Numbered from the stretch's first letter, positions 1-8,716 are shown. The stretch: 64,000 nt of DNA from Clostridium pasteurianum BC1 (GCF_000389635.1 NC_021182.1:2232001-2296000), one strand, 5' to 3'. Notes: generated by a model not told the origin, from the sequence alone. Program-made: numbers and translations.

Positions 1-1
1 A

Positions 2-703
2 AGTTCTATTTTAGTTGCACTGGATTGTACTTTAACTGTTATTGAGGAAGCTAAGAGGAAAAAATGTAATTTTATATTTACACATCACCCTCTACTCTTT
101 AAAAGACCAAATTCCATAACCACGGGAACCCTCCTTGGAGAAAAAATTATAAAATTAATTAAAGATGATATAGATTTATATTCCAGTCATACTAATTTGG
201 ACTCTGTAAAGGGTGGATTAAACGATATATTGGTAGAAATTTTAGGGTTCTCTAATGCAAGTGTAATAGAACCATCAACAGCTGAAGGTTTTAATGATGG
301 AAATTCTGGTATTGGAAGAGTTGTAGTTTTAGATAAAAGAATTAAACTTTCTGAGTTATGTGAATTAGTAAAGGAGAAACTGGAACTTACTCATTTAACA
401 TATACTGGTGAGGAAGAAAGTTTTATTGAAAAAATAGCATTGATTAATGGCAGTGGAACTTCTTATATGGATATGAGCAGAAAATTAGGTGTAGATTGTA
501 TAATTACAGGAGATGTGACTTATCATTATGCTAGTGATTATGCTGAAATGGGTATAGCTGTCATTGATGCAGGACATTTTGGAACAGAATGGCTTGCATT
601 AAAGAAAGTAGCCTCTGTTCTTAAAAATGAAATTAATAAATTAGGATATAATAATTCTGTATTATTATCAGAAGTTACAAGAAATCCATACAAAACGAAG
701 TAG
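2..703 (+). CDS. Nif3-like (DUF34) dinuclear metal protein, 5' end missing
   Basis: The reading frame is already open at the first base, so the N-terminus lies outside the window. The visible part begins SSILVALDCT and soon shows THHPLLF, the family's metal-binding histidine pair. Near the C-terminus HFGTEW supplies the second His/Glu ligand set. Nif3/DUF34 proteins form hexameric toroids with a dinuclear metal site. They are often annotated GTP cyclohydrolase I type 2, but their physiological role is not settled. In clostridia and bacilli the gene commonly sits beside a C4 zinc-ribbon coiled-coil protein, as here. A TTG at 197 could be mistaken for a start; it is internal. The stop codon lies inside the 5' arm of a terminator hairpin. 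Confidence 0.9.
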   Translation, partial: SSILVALDCTLTVIEEAKRKKCNFIFTHHPLLFKRPNSITTGTLLGEKIIKLIKDDIDLYSSHTNLDSVKGGLNDILVEILGFSNASVIEPSTAEGFNDGNSGIGRVVVLDKRIKLSELCELVKEKLELTHLTYTGEEESFIEKIALINGSGTSYMDMSRKLGVDCIITGDVTYHYASDYAEMGIAVIDAGHFGTEWLALKKVASVLKNEINKLGYNNSVLLSEVTRNPYKTK

Positions 704-740
704 GAATAGCTTAATGCTATTTCTGCTTCCTTTTGTTTTA
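697..740 (+). terminator. Rho-independent terminator of the Nif3-like gene
   Basis: GAAGTAGGAATAGC and GCTATTTCTGCTTC pair (two G-T wobbles) around a TTAAT loop. TTTTGTTTTA follows. The stem overlaps the gene's stop codon. Confidence 0.85.
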
Positions 741-817
741 TATAGATAAATGCTTAATATTTGTTATTTATAACTAAAATACCTTACTTATTATAGAATC
801 AGGGAGGAATGATTACT

Positions 818-1552
818 ATGGGTAATTCAAAATTATTACTTGAACTTCAAAGGTGTTATCAGGATATTGAAGAGAGCAAAAAGGTCTTAAATGATGGGTC
901 ATATCTTTATTTATTAAAAAAGATGAAAAAAGAATTTGAAAATATGAAGGATAAATACAATGGAAAGCGTAAGGCTCTTGGAGATTTAAAAATTGAATAC
1001 ACTTCTATAGGTAAGGACTTAAGAAATTTAAAAAATAAAATAGATAAAAATGAACATGATTTATATAATAATGCTGATAATGATGTAAAATCTATAAATG
1101 CACTTCAAAACAATATTGAAATTAACAAAGAGAAATTAAAAGCTTTAGAGGATAAAGCTATAGAACTTTTAGAAGTAGAAGAAAAATTAAAACTAGATAT
1201 AGAGTCACTCAAAATGGATTTAATAAATGTTAAAAACAATTTTTATAATTATAAAAAAGTCACTAGTGAAAAAATAAATGATGCAAAAGATAAGTTAAAG
1301 GAATCAGAGGATAGAGTAGAGGAATTGAAAAAAATAATTCCAGAAAATGAATTAAAAGTATTTTATTCTATGATTGATAAGAGGAAAGTTGCAGTAGTAA
1401 AATTAAAAAATGAAATTTGTGAAGGCTGTAAAATGCGAGTTTCATCAGTGACTTTAGATAATATATACAAAGGAAAAGATATAGTGTATTGTGATAATTG
1501 TGGAAGGATTTTAATATATGATAATGGGAAAAAACTGAAAGAAGCTAAATGA
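818..1552 (+). CDS. Coiled-coil protein with C-terminal C4 zinc ribbon
   Basis: About 190 residues of charged, leucine-heptad coiled coil are followed by a four-cysteine zinc ribbon (CEGCKM, then CDNCGR). This is the architecture of the zf-RING_7/DUF164 family that accompanies Nif3-like genes in Firmicutes and includes the helicobacter protein HP0958/FlgZ. The exact function in clostridia is not known to me. An in-frame ATG at 809 lies one base from the AGGGAGG box (801-807). The ATG at 818, about ten bases away, is the better start. The gene probably has its own promoter, because a terminator separates it from the Nif3-like gene. Confidence 0.85.
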   Translation: MGNSKLLLELQRCYQDIEESKKVLNDGSYLYLLKKMKKEFENMKDKYNGKRKALGDLKIEYTSIGKDLRNLKNKIDKNEHDLYNNADNDVKSINALQNNIEINKEKLKALEDKAIELLEVEEKLKLDIESLKMDLINVKNNFYNYKKVTSEKINDAKDKLKESEDRVEELKKIIPENELKVFYSMIDKRKVAVVKLKNEICEGCKMRVSSVTLDNIYKGKDIVYCDNCGRILIYDNGKKLKEAK

Positions 1553-1566
1553 AATTCAAAAAAACA

Positions 1567-1595
1567 TTGATTTTGTAATTGTAATGTGGTATTCT
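1567..1595 (+). promoter_or_regulatory. Promoter of RNase P RNA
   Basis: TTGATT (1567-1572) and TATTCT (1590-1595) are 17 bases apart. The RNA's expected 5' end (GCGAGTAAGCC) starts seven bases after the -10 box. Confidence 0.65.
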
Positions 1596-1602
1596 ATTAT
1601 TT

Positions 1603-1955
1603 GCGAGTAAGCCAGACAATCGCTGCTGCTTTTGCAGGAGAGGAAAGTCCGAGCTCCATAGGGCAGGGTGCCAGGTAACTCCTGGTGGAGGTGACTCTAA
1701 GGAAAGTGCAACAGAGATATACCGCTAAAGGTAGCTTTTAGCTATACTAGTAAGGGTGGAAAGGCGAGGTAAGAGCTCACCAGCACATTGGCAACTATGT
1801 GGCTATGTAAACCCCATCTGGAGCAAGATCGAATAGAAAGACTTTATGGAATGGCCCGTTCCGTCTTTGGGTGTATCGCTTGAGCCTATATGGTAACAAT
1901 AGGCCTAGATAGATGATTGTCTAATACAGAACTCGGCTTACAGGATTGCTCGTCC
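1603..1955 (+). ncRNA. rnpB: RNase P RNA (rnpB)
   Basis: This is the catalytic RNA of RNase P, which removes tRNA 5' leaders. Conserved core segments are plain: GAGGAAAGTCCGAGCTCC near the 5' end, the ACAGAGATATACCGC region, AACCCCATCTGGAGCAAGA, and the closing ACAGAACTCGGCTTACAG. The 5' GTAAGCC pairs with the 3' GGCTTAC to close helix P1. Length (about 350 nt) and order fit a bacterial RNase P RNA. A terminator follows directly. The exact ends are inferred from pairing. Confidence 0.95.
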
Positions 1956-1960
1956 ATTGA

Positions 1961-1992
1961 AAACACTAGGTTTCGTGCCTAGTGTTTTTTTA
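1961..1992 (+). terminator. Terminator of rnpB
   Basis: AACACTAGG / CCTAGTGTT hairpin with a TTTCGTG loop, followed by a run of seven T. Confidence 0.9.
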
Positions 1993-2070
1993 AGTCTAAC
2001 TTATCTAGAGCTTTTTCTGGAAATTATATTAAATTCTACTATAGAATTCATCAAGTATTTAGAAAAATTT

Positions 2071-2103
2071 AAAGACCTAGGTTCAATATAAACCTAGGTC
2101 TTT
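2071..2103. repeat. Perfect hairpin AAAGACCTAGGTT / AACCTAGGTCTTT
   Basis: The arms are 13 bases with a CAATATA-like loop. The T-run on the + side is weak. On the - strand the hairpin is followed by TAAATTTTTC, so it could terminate transcription in that direction, but no - strand gene lies near. The rest of 2104-2312 is very AT-rich (a TATATTT-type repeat at 2170-2215) and holds only the next gene's promoter. Confidence 0.5.
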
Positions 2104-2238
2104 CGAAAAGTGATTTTTCATGAAGACTACATTTAACATTATTACCATATAATTATTATTTATGCATATATTTTTAAATTTTATATATTTTATATATTTT
2201 ATATATTTTATTATATAAGAAGTTAGTGACATTGTGAC

Positions 2239-2267
2239 TTGCTATTTTTTTAAAAATGACTTATAAT
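2239..2267 (+). promoter_or_regulatory. Likely promoter of the trans-sulfuration gene
   Basis: TTGCTA (2239-2244), 17 bases, TATAAT (2262-2267). A second TATAAT at 2273 is an alternative -10. Confidence 0.4.
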
Positions 2268-2312
2268 TTTTGTATAATATTTATAAAACATATAGGAAAG
2301 GTCGGATATATT

Positions 2313-3491
2313 ATGACCGATAAAAATGAAATTAGCTTTATTACAAAATGTGTCCATGCTGGTAATGATATAGACAAAGAAACTGGAGCAATAAGAAGGC
2401 CCCTTACCATGGCAAATAGCTATAGACTTCCAGAAGATGCATCAACTCTAAATTGGAGTGATCCCAATAATTTAGTTTACACTAGAAATACTTCTGCTAA
2501 TCAGATATATCTTCAACAGAAAATAGCAGCTTTAGAGGGCGGAGAGGATTGTGTTGTATTAGCTAGCGGTGTTGCTGCACTTTCTGCTGTATTTTTTACA
2601 TTTTTAGATAAGAATTCTCATGTAATTTGTTCTAATGTTTCATACATAGCAGTATACAGGTTATTAAATGAATATCTACCTGATAAATATGGTATAGAAG
2701 CTACTCTTGTAGATAGTTCAAATATAGATGAAATAAAAAAGGCAATAAGGCCAAATACTAAGCTTATACATATAGAGACTCCGGGAAATCCTACTACTAG
2801 AATAAGTGATATTGAAGAGATATCTAAGCTTGCAAAAAGGGCAGGAGCTTTACTTTCAGTAGATAGTACCTTTGCATCACCATTTTTACAGCATCCACTT
2901 AAGCTAGGAGCAGATCTTGTGGTACACAGCTTGACAAAGTATATAAATGGACATGGAGATGCTATGGGTGGAGGTGTAATTGGTAAGAAAGAACTCATAG
3001 ATAGGATTAAACGTGAGGCTATGGTAAATGTAGGAGGGGCTATAAGTCCTTTCAATGCATGGCTAATAATGCGTGGTGTTGTAACACTTCCTCTACGTAT
3101 GAAACAACATAGTGAAAGTGCACTTAAAATTGCAGCGTTTTTGGAGAGTTATCCAGCAGTAAAATTTGTTGCTTACCCTGGACTTAGAAGTCATCCACAA
3201 CATGAAATTGCAAAGAAACAGATGAACATGTTTTCTGGAGTTATATCCTTTGGACTAAAGGCAGATGTGGAAACCCATAATAAATTTGTAAATTCTTTAG
3301 AAATTGTTATTTCTGCGGTATCCATTGGACATGATGAAAGTTTAATTGTCTACACTGGACCTGATGATGAAAGAAATCATTTTTATCCAGAGGAATTTAA
3401 GGATGGACATCTTAGATTTAGTGTTGGTCTTGAAGATCCTGATGACATTATAAATGATTTAAAACAAGCCTTTGAGAAATGTGGATTGTAA
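2313..3491 (+). CDS. PLP-dependent Cys/Met metabolism enzyme (cystathionine/methionine gamma-lyase type)
   Basis: A 392-residue enzyme of the Cys/Met-metabolism PLP family (fold type I aminotransferase superfamily). The PLP lysine is K209 in HSLTKYINGHGD, and D184 in SVDST is the pyridine-nitrogen aspartate. EGGEDCVVLASG near residue 75 is also characteristic. Members split C-S bonds of cystathionine or methionine, or make them from O-acetylhomoserine. The sequence alone does not fix which. A longer reading frame starts at 2256, but MTDKNE at 2313 follows GGAAAGG (2295-2301) and is the natural N-terminus. The gene is monocistronic, between its own promoter and a terminator. Acts in the cytoplasm. 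Confidence 0.85.
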   Translation: MTDKNEISFITKCVHAGNDIDKETGAIRRPLTMANSYRLPEDASTLNWSDPNNLVYTRNTSANQIYLQQKIAALEGGEDCVVLASGVAALSAVFFTFLDKNSHVICSNVSYIAVYRLLNEYLPDKYGIEATLVDSSNIDEIKKAIRPNTKLIHIETPGNPTTRISDIEEISKLAKRAGALLSVDSTFASPFLQHPLKLGADLVVHSLTKYINGHGDAMGGGVIGKKELIDRIKREAMVNVGGAISPFNAWLIMRGVVTLPLRMKQHSESALKIAAFLESYPAVKFVAYPGLRSHPQHEIAKKQMNMFSGVISFGLKADVETHNKFVNSLEIVISAVSIGHDESLIVYTGPDDERNHFYPEEFKDGHLRFSVGLEDPDDIINDLKQAFEKCGL

Positions 3492-3522
3492 AATTCAATT
3501 ATAACTAAACTTTTATGATTGT

Positions 3523-3582
3523 AACAAAGCACTATAGAATTTTTACAAAATTACATGAATTTCATGGTGCTTTGTTATTTTC
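3523..3582 (+). terminator. Terminator after the trans-sulfuration gene
   Basis: AACAAAGCACTAT pairs with ATGGTGCTTTGTT across an AT-rich loop, followed by ATTTTC. Confidence 0.65.
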
Positions 3583-3643
3583 AATTAAATTTTCAATGCA
3601 ATCTTTAGAATCAAGATTTACGATAGTGCATAAACAGAATTTA

Positions 3644-4543
3644 TTATATAACTTTATTCTCAAGAGTTTGTATTTTTTTCTTATAGGGAATCCTATTGTT
3701 AATTAAAATAATACTTACGGCTATAATTATTAATCCAATAATATTTTGAATAGTAATCTTTTCTCTTAAAAAGAGAGCAGCCCATATAATGCCAAATACA
3801 GGAACTAAAAAAGTTACACTTAAGGTTTTTACTGCACCAACTTCTCTAATGAGATAAAAATATATTAGATAAGCAATAGAAGTGCAAAGTATACCTAATA
3901 AAATGACAGAAATAATTGCTCTAGAACTAGGTACTTGTTTAGGTAGAGTTAAAATACTAAAAGGTAACAATATTATTGTAGCAGCTAATTGTTGACCAAA
4001 AGCTAAATTTAGGGGAGGCACATTTTTAGATATCTTTAGAGAAGAATATACTCCTACAAATCCATAGGAAAATGCAGCTAATATAGACAAAAGAGCATAT
4101 ATCCATATATTGCTAACATGTGTACTTGTTAATCCAACAAGAACTATAACCCCTAAAAAACCTAAAATTAGACCAAGTACCTTTTTCATATTTAAATGTT
4201 CTTTGCTCCAAATTACTGAAACAATAGCCGTAAAGGTTGGTGTAGTTGCATTTAAGATTGCTGCTAATGATGCAGTTATATGTAATTCTGCAGTGCATAT
4301 AAGGGCAAAGGGCAATGCTGCATTTAACAGACCTAAAATAAAATACTCCCTCCACATTTTTAAAAATGATATCTTACATTTATTTAAACAGCAGATAATT
4401 ATCAAGGTGATTGCAGATATAAGAACTCTTAAATTTGTTGTAAAAATTGCTCCCATTTCAGGGGAACTGATTTTCATAAATAGAAAAGAGAAACCCCATA
4501 AGGCTGATAATAGAATTATTGCTAAAAAGTATTTAGTTTTCAT
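3644..4543 (-). CDS. EamA/DMT-family transporter
   Basis: A 299-residue integral membrane protein with about ten hydrophobic segments in two EamA repeats (start MKTKYFLAIILLSALWGFSF; second repeat from about residue 150). Drug/metabolite transporters of this family export or import small metabolites such as amino acids; the substrate cannot be told from sequence. The start at 4543 is preceded by AAGGAGG (- strand, about 4553-4560). An upstream in-frame ATG at 4597 has no ribosome-binding site and would add a charged 18-residue extension, so I reject it. The gene converges on the trans-sulfuration gene. Confidence 0.85.
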   Translation of the reverse strand: MKTKYFLAIILLSALWGFSFLFMKISSPEMGAIFTTNLRVLISAITLIIICCLNKCKISFLKMWREYFILGLLNAALPFALICTAELHITASLAAILNATTPTFTAIVSVIWSKEHLNMKKVLGLILGFLGVIVLVGLTSTHVSNIWIYALLSILAAFSYGFVGVYSSLKISKNVPPLNLAFGQQLAATIILLPFSILTLPKQVPSSRAIISVILLGILCTSIAYLIYFYLIREVGAVKTLSVTFLVPVFGIIWAALFLREKITIQNIIGLIIIAVSIILINNRIPYKKKIQTLENKVI

Positions 4544-4852
4544 TAGTAAATGCCTCCTTATTTTATCTATTACAATTATAATAGATATCTTTTTCAAAAT
4601 CTTCTTTAATACTAATTTTTATTAAAAATAAATTATATATAAGTCACAATTAAAATTATACACGTAATCAATAATGACATATATTTTTTTTATTCATGCA
4701 AATATATTAAAGAAAACGATTATCAATATTGCATTAGAATCGTTCATAAAGCTAAGCATATAATGCTGTACAGCACATATTAATTAGGGTGTACGGTATT
4801 ATCATTTATTCAATACAAAACTGATTTATAACAGTATAAAATAAAAATTAGG

Positions 4853-4881
4853 TTGACTTTTGAAATGTTAAATGTTAAAAT
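4853..4881 (+). promoter_or_regulatory. Promoter of the purine-riboswitch transcript
   Basis: TTGACT (4853-4858), 17-base spacer, TAAAAT (4876-4881), just upstream of the aptamer. The 300 bases before it (4544-4850) show no gene. Confidence 0.65.
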
Positions 4882-4899
4882 TCTTCACGTAATGTTAAA

Positions 4900-5063
4900 A
4901 CATCCGTATAATCTTGACAATATGGGTCAAGAGTTTCTACCAAGGTACCTTAAATCTTTGACTATGGATGAATCTAAGTTAATATTTTAAATTTTCTTTA
5001 TAAGAAAATTTAAAATAAGATTCGTTAATGGATGTAATTATATATTCATAACGGGTTTTTTTG
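4900..5063 (+). promoter_or_regulatory. Purine riboswitch (guanine/hypoxanthine type) with terminator platform
   Basis: Aptamer core at about 4900-4971: TATAATC, AATATGG, GAGTTTCTACC, a P3 arm, then GACTATGGATG. The base that contacts the ligand is C (GACTATG), as in xpt-type guanine aptamers; adenine aptamers have GATTATG. P1 pairs CATCC with GGATG. Downstream lie a long hairpin (GAATCT..AGATTC around 4971-5023) and a second hairpin (about 5023-5053) ending in seven T (5056-5062), consistent with an OFF switch by termination. It precedes a purine permease, the expected target. Confidence 0.9.
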
Positions 5064-5100
5064 CTTTATTCTACATTTTATTTTTAAGGAGGAATGACTT

Positions 5101-6468
5101 TTGACAAACGGGGAAGAAACTCAAAACAAATCATTTTTGGAATCATATTTTAAATTGTCAGAGAACAAGACAAATCCAAGAACAGAGATTGTAGCAGGTA
5201 TTACTACATTTATTACTATGGCTTATATTATATTTGTAAACCCAAGTATACTTAAGCTTACTGGAATGGATGCAAATGCAGTCTTTGTTGCAACTTGCAT
5301 AGCGGCAGCTGTGGGAACTATTATAATGGCATTGTATGCTAATTTACCCTTTGCACAGGCTCCAGGTATGGGACTTAATGCATTCTTTACCTACACTGTA
5401 TGTCTTACGCTGCATTATACATGGCAGCAGGCATTAGCAGCAGTCTTTATTTCAGGTGTATTATTTATAATAATTACATTAACTTCTATAAGAGAAAAGA
5501 TAGTAGATGCACTACCTCAAACTTTAAAATTTGCTATCTCAGGTGGAATTGGTCTTTTTATTGCACTTATTGGACTTAAAAATGGTGGTATTATAGTCGC
5601 CAATGAAGCTACATTGGTAGGCTTTGGTAAACTTATTGAGCCAAGTGCCACCCTTACACTAATAGGTATTGTCATTACAGCAATACTTATGGCAAAAAAG
5701 GTTAAGGGTTCAATCTTAATAGGTATATTAGTTACAACAGTTATTGGTATACCTCTTAAAATAACTCACCCGGTACCAATTAGTCAGCTTGTGGGTCTTC
5801 CTCCAAGCATAGCACCTACATTTTTCAAAATGGATTTTGGTGGACTTCTTGGACTAGGTAAAGCAGGTGTTGTAGGAGCAATAGTCAGTGTATTAATGGT
5901 AGTTATAACAATTTGCTTGGTTGACTTATTTGATACTCTTGGAACTCTAGTTGGAACAGCACAAAAGGCAAATATGGTTGATGAAAATGGAAGAGTTAAA
6001 AATATGCCAAAGGCGCTTATATGTGATGCAGTAGCTACAACAGTAGGTTCAATATTTGGTACTAGTACTGTAGTAACTTATGTGGAATCTACTGCTGGAG
6101 TGGCAGAAGGTGGACGTACAGGGCTTACATCATTAGTAGTAGGAGTATTATTCTTGTTTGCTTTATTCTTCTCAGGTCTTGTAGGTATGGTTCCGGCACA
6201 GGCAACGGCTCCAGCACTTGTTATTGTAGGAGTTTTGATGCTGGGTTCAATTATAAAAATTAATTTCGAGGATTTTACTGAAGCATTTCCTGCATTTCTT
6301 ACTATAGTAATTATGCCTTTTACTTATAGCATTGCTAATGGAATAGCTGCAGGCATAATATCTTATCCTATAGTAAAATTAGTTACTGGAAAGGGTAAGA
6401 AAGTACACCCATTGATTTATATATTAGCAGTAATATTTATAATAAGATTCTTAATATTACCAGAATAG
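5101..6468 (+). CDS. NCS2/AzgA-family purine (guanine/hypoxanthine) permease
   Basis: A 455-residue polytopic membrane protein with 12-14 hydrophobic segments. Recognised by the AzgA/PbuG-like N-terminus (NPRTEIVAGITTFITMAYII), the AQAPGMGLNAFFTY segment and the DLFDTLGTLVGTAQKANM block. It imports purine bases by proton symport. It starts with TTG at 5101, nine bases after AAGGAGG. The upstream ATG at 5094 is out of frame. The guanine-class riboswitch directly upstream supports guanine/hypoxanthine as substrate, since the switch would shut the gene off when intracellular guanine is high. The terminator at 6481-6510 is shared with the convergent ilvB. Confidence 0.92.
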   Translation: MTNGEETQNKSFLESYFKLSENKTNPRTEIVAGITTFITMAYIIFVNPSILKLTGMDANAVFVATCIAAAVGTIIMALYANLPFAQAPGMGLNAFFTYTVCLTLHYTWQQALAAVFISGVLFIIITLTSIREKIVDALPQTLKFAISGGIGLFIALIGLKNGGIIVANEATLVGFGKLIEPSATLTLIGIVITAILMAKKVKGSILIGILVTTVIGIPLKITHPVPISQLVGLPPSIAPTFFKMDFGGLLGLGKAGVVGAIVSVLMVVITICLVDLFDTLGTLVGTAQKANMVDENGRVKNMPKALICDAVATTVGSIFGTSTVVTYVESTAGVAEGGRTGLTSLVVGVLFLFALFFSGLVGMVPAQATAPALVIVGVLMLGSIIKINFEDFTEAFPAFLTIVIMPFTYSIANGIAAGIISYPIVKLVTGKGKKVHPLIYILAVIFIIRFLILPE

Positions 6469-6480
6469 AATTTCAGATTA

Positions 6481-6510
6481 AAAAAGTTGGGATATATATC
6501 CCAACTTTTT
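6481..6510. terminator. Bidirectional terminator between the purine permease and ilvB
   Basis: AAAAAGTTGGGA / TCCCAACTTTTT with a TATATA loop. There are A- and T-runs on both sides, so it serves both convergent genes; the ilvB stop codon starts at the next base. Confidence 0.9.
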
Positions 6511-8169
6511 TTAATCTTCAAGCTCAATCAAATCTGTATTTGCAGCACCAGGAGGAACTATAGGCAGTACTTTTTCTTCCTTTAATATTTCACAATCAAT
6601 TATTACAGGCTCATTTAAAGACAGAGCAGTTTCTAGTACTGCATCTATTTCATCATTTGAAGATATTTTAAAGGATTTTATTCCGTAAGCTGCTGCAAGT
6701 TTACAAAAATCTGGTGTGGAATCAAATACAGTTTGGGAAAAGTTTTTGTTATAAAACATATCCTGCCATTGATATACCATACCCAGTACATGATTATTTA
6801 AAACAAGCTGAATTACTGGAAGTTTATATTTTGCTAAAGTTGCCAGCTCATTGCAATTCATTCTAAAGCTGCCGTCTCCAGCTACATTTATTACTTTTTT
6901 ATTACCACTGCCTATACAGGCACCTATAGCAGCACCAAGCCCAAAGCCCATGGTTCCAAGTCCACCAGAGGTAATAAAGCTTCTTGCATGCAAGAATTTA
7001 AAAAATTGTGCAGTCCACATCTGATTTTGACCAACCTCTGTGGTAACTATACAGTTTCCCTCTGTAAACTTATGCAATTTATCCAGTAAGATTTGAGGAT
7101 TTACACTGGTATTTTTTTTATACATAAGTGGATGTGATTTTTTCCAAAGGTTAATTTGTTCCAGCCATTGAGACTCACATTTATTCTCTAAGGAAGATAT
7201 TAAAGTTGTAAGCACGGTTTTCACGTCGCCTCTTATGGAAACGTCCTCTGGCAAATTTTTGCTGAACTCAGAAGCGTCAATATCTATATGAATTATTTTG
7301 GCATTTGGCACAAAAGAACTAACCTTGCCTGTAACTCTATCACTAAAACGTGAACCTATGGCAATAAGAAGATCACAATTGGAAAATGCATAGTTAGAGG
7401 TATAAGTTCCGTGCATACCTACCATGCCAAGAAACAATTGGTCATCCCCAGGAAAACCTCCAAGACCCATAAGAGAGCAGGATACGGGACATTGTATTTT
7501 TTTTGCAAAGTCATATAACTCCTTAGAAGCATTAGAACTTATAACTCCACCGCCTGCAAAGATAACTGGCTTTTTTGACGCTTTTATTAGATTAATAGCT
7601 TGAGATAAATCACCAGCTTCAGGCAAAATATCCCTAACAGTTTCAGTTAAAGGATAATGATCAATAATAGTATTTTGTATATCCTTTGGAATATCTATAA
7701 GTACAGGACCTGGACGACCAGTTGAGGCTATTTTAAAAGCTCTTCTTATAGTGTCTGAAAGGCTTTCAGGATCCTGTACAATGTAGTTTTCTTTAGTTAT
7801 TGCCTTAGTTATACTTGTTATATCAACCTCCTGAAAAGAAGACTTTCCAAGATAGGATTTACCAACTTGCCCCGTAATAACTACTAGTGGTATTGAGTCA
7901 CTAAAGGCAGTAGCAATTCCTGTAACTGTATTAGTAGCACCAGGCCCTGAGGTTGCTATTACAACACCGACTTTTCCAGTTGCTCTTGCATAACCATCAG
8001 CAGCGTGAGTGGCGCCTTGCTCATGAGCAGTTAATATATGTTTTATTTCTTTCTCATGGTATAAAGCGTCATATATTGGTAATACAGCTCCACCTGGATA
8101 ACCGAAAATTACGTCAACTCCTTGTTCCTTTAGGCATTCTAATAGTACTTGCGCACCTGATAATTTCAA
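6511..8169 (-). CDS. ilvB: Acetolactate synthase, large (catalytic) subunit
   Basis: A 552-residue ThDP enzyme that condenses two pyruvates to acetolactate (Val/Leu path), or pyruvate plus 2-oxobutyrate (Ile path). The catalytic Glu lies in the N-terminal HEQGATHAADGYARA. The central domain has RFSDRVTGK. The ThDP/Mg motif is GDGSFRMNCNEL..VLNN near residue 425. It begins with TTG at 8169 behind a GGGGGA box. No small regulatory subunit (ilvN/ilvH) gene is in the window. Transcription comes from a promoter about 500 bases upstream and passes two tandem T-boxes, so expression should need uncharged tRNA-Leu and tRNA-Ile. It is divergent from ilvC. Confidence 0.93.
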   Translation of the reverse strand: MKLSGAQVLLECLKEQGVDVIFGYPGGAVLPIYDALYHEKEIKHILTAHEQGATHAADGYARATGKVGVVIATSGPGATNTVTGIATAFSDSIPLVVITGQVGKSYLGKSSFQEVDITSITKAITKENYIVQDPESLSDTIRRAFKIASTGRPGPVLIDIPKDIQNTIIDHYPLTETVRDILPEAGDLSQAINLIKASKKPVIFAGGGVISSNASKELYDFAKKIQCPVSCSLMGLGGFPGDDQLFLGMVGMHGTYTSNYAFSNCDLLIAIGSRFSDRVTGKVSSFVPNAKIIHIDIDASEFSKNLPEDVSIRGDVKTVLTTLISSLENKCESQWLEQINLWKKSHPLMYKKNTSVNPQILLDKLHKFTEGNCIVTTEVGQNQMWTAQFFKFLHARSFITSGGLGTMGFGLGAAIGACIGSGNKKVINVAGDGSFRMNCNELATLAKYKLPVIQLVLNNHVLGMVYQWQDMFYNKNFSQTVFDSTPDFCKLAAAYGIKSFKISSNDEIDAVLETALSLNEPVIIDCEILKEEKVLPIVPPGAANTDLIELED

Positions 8170-8210
8170 TTTAAATCCCCCTTAATATTATAATGTGAAC
8201 TAAAAAAGTA

Positions 8211-8412
8211 TAAAAAAATAGACACAATGCCCTGGGGCGAGTGTCTGTTCGCGGTACCACCCAAAATTTTTCTTGTAGGAATAACGATCAATAGACCGGC
8301 ACAGCTTACTGATTTCAGCCTGCAGCTCTAGGGTGATTTTCAACATACAATTGTCCGCAGGTTTTCAGCTGCCCCCGCTCTCTTTTGGATATCCTTATGT
8401 ATACTAGTCCCT
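8211..8412 (-). promoter_or_regulatory. T-box leader 2 of ilvB, Ile specifier
   Basis: Read on the - strand it contains the conserved TGGGTGGTACCGCG antiterminator box (8250-8263) and a terminator hairpin AGACAC..GTGTCT followed by TTTTTTT (about 8212-8246). The stem I specifier region is GAAA-ATC-ACCC, with the ATC (Ile) codon at 8335-8337. The specifier was assigned by alignment with the upstream T-box, which differs there mainly at this codon. It lies between T-box 1 and the ilvB start. Confidence 0.88.
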
Positions 8413-8428
8413 ATCATAGCATTTAATT

Positions 8429-8650
8429 TAAAATAAAAAACAGCCATCCTTCCTGGGGCGAGGAGACTGTTTCGCGGTACCACCCAATTTATTACTTAAT
8501 TTATATAACGGCTACATGCCGGCACAACCTACTTAATTCAGTCTGCAACTCCAGGGTGAGTTTCGGTATACAATTATCCGCAGGTTTTCAGCTGCCCCTG
8601 CTCTCTTTTGGACATCTCTTATACTTACTTTTCCCTTTCAAGGTTTTTCA
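8429..8650 (-). promoter_or_regulatory. T-box leader 1 of ilvB, Leu specifier
   Basis: A second complete T-box upstream of the first. The TGGGTGGTACCGCG box is at 8473-8486, and the terminator hairpin (ACAG..CTGT arms around CCTGGGGCG) ends in TTTTTTATT at about 8430. The specifier region reads GAAA-CTC-ACCC, giving a CTC (Leu) codon at 8558-8560. Flanking stem I blocks (CCAAAAGAGAGC, GCAGCTGAAAACCTGCGGA) are nearly identical to T-box 2, so the pair probably arose by duplication. Confidence 0.88.
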
Positions 8651-8669
8651 AAACTAATATTTACGTATA

Positions 8670-8698
8670 AATATACTATCATCATAAAAATATGTCAA
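8670..8698 (-). promoter_or_regulatory. Promoter of the ilvB leader
   Basis: On the - strand TTGACA (8693-8698), 17 bases, TATATT (8670-8675). It starts just upstream of T-box 1. Confidence 0.75.
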
Positions 8699-8701
8699 TG
8701 A

Positions 8702-8716
8702 TATTTTCTAAAAATT
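8702..8716. promoter_or_regulatory. CodY-like operator
   Basis: TATTTTCTAAAAATT matches the CodY consensus AATTTTCWGAAAATT at 13 of 15 positions. It abuts the -35 of the ilvB promoter, between divergent ilvB and ilvC. In low-GC Gram-positives CodY represses branched-chain amino acid genes when Ile/Leu/Val are abundant. Binding is inferred. Confidence 0.45.

Noticed and set aside
3515-3706. 63-codon + strand frame after the trans-sulfuration gene
   Set aside because: It overlaps a terminator hairpin and the 3' end of the EamA gene, has no ribosome-binding site and resembles nothing.
4110-4625. 171-codon + strand frame opposite the EamA transporter
   Set aside because: Antisense shadow of a clear membrane-protein gene; no start signal or recognisable domain.
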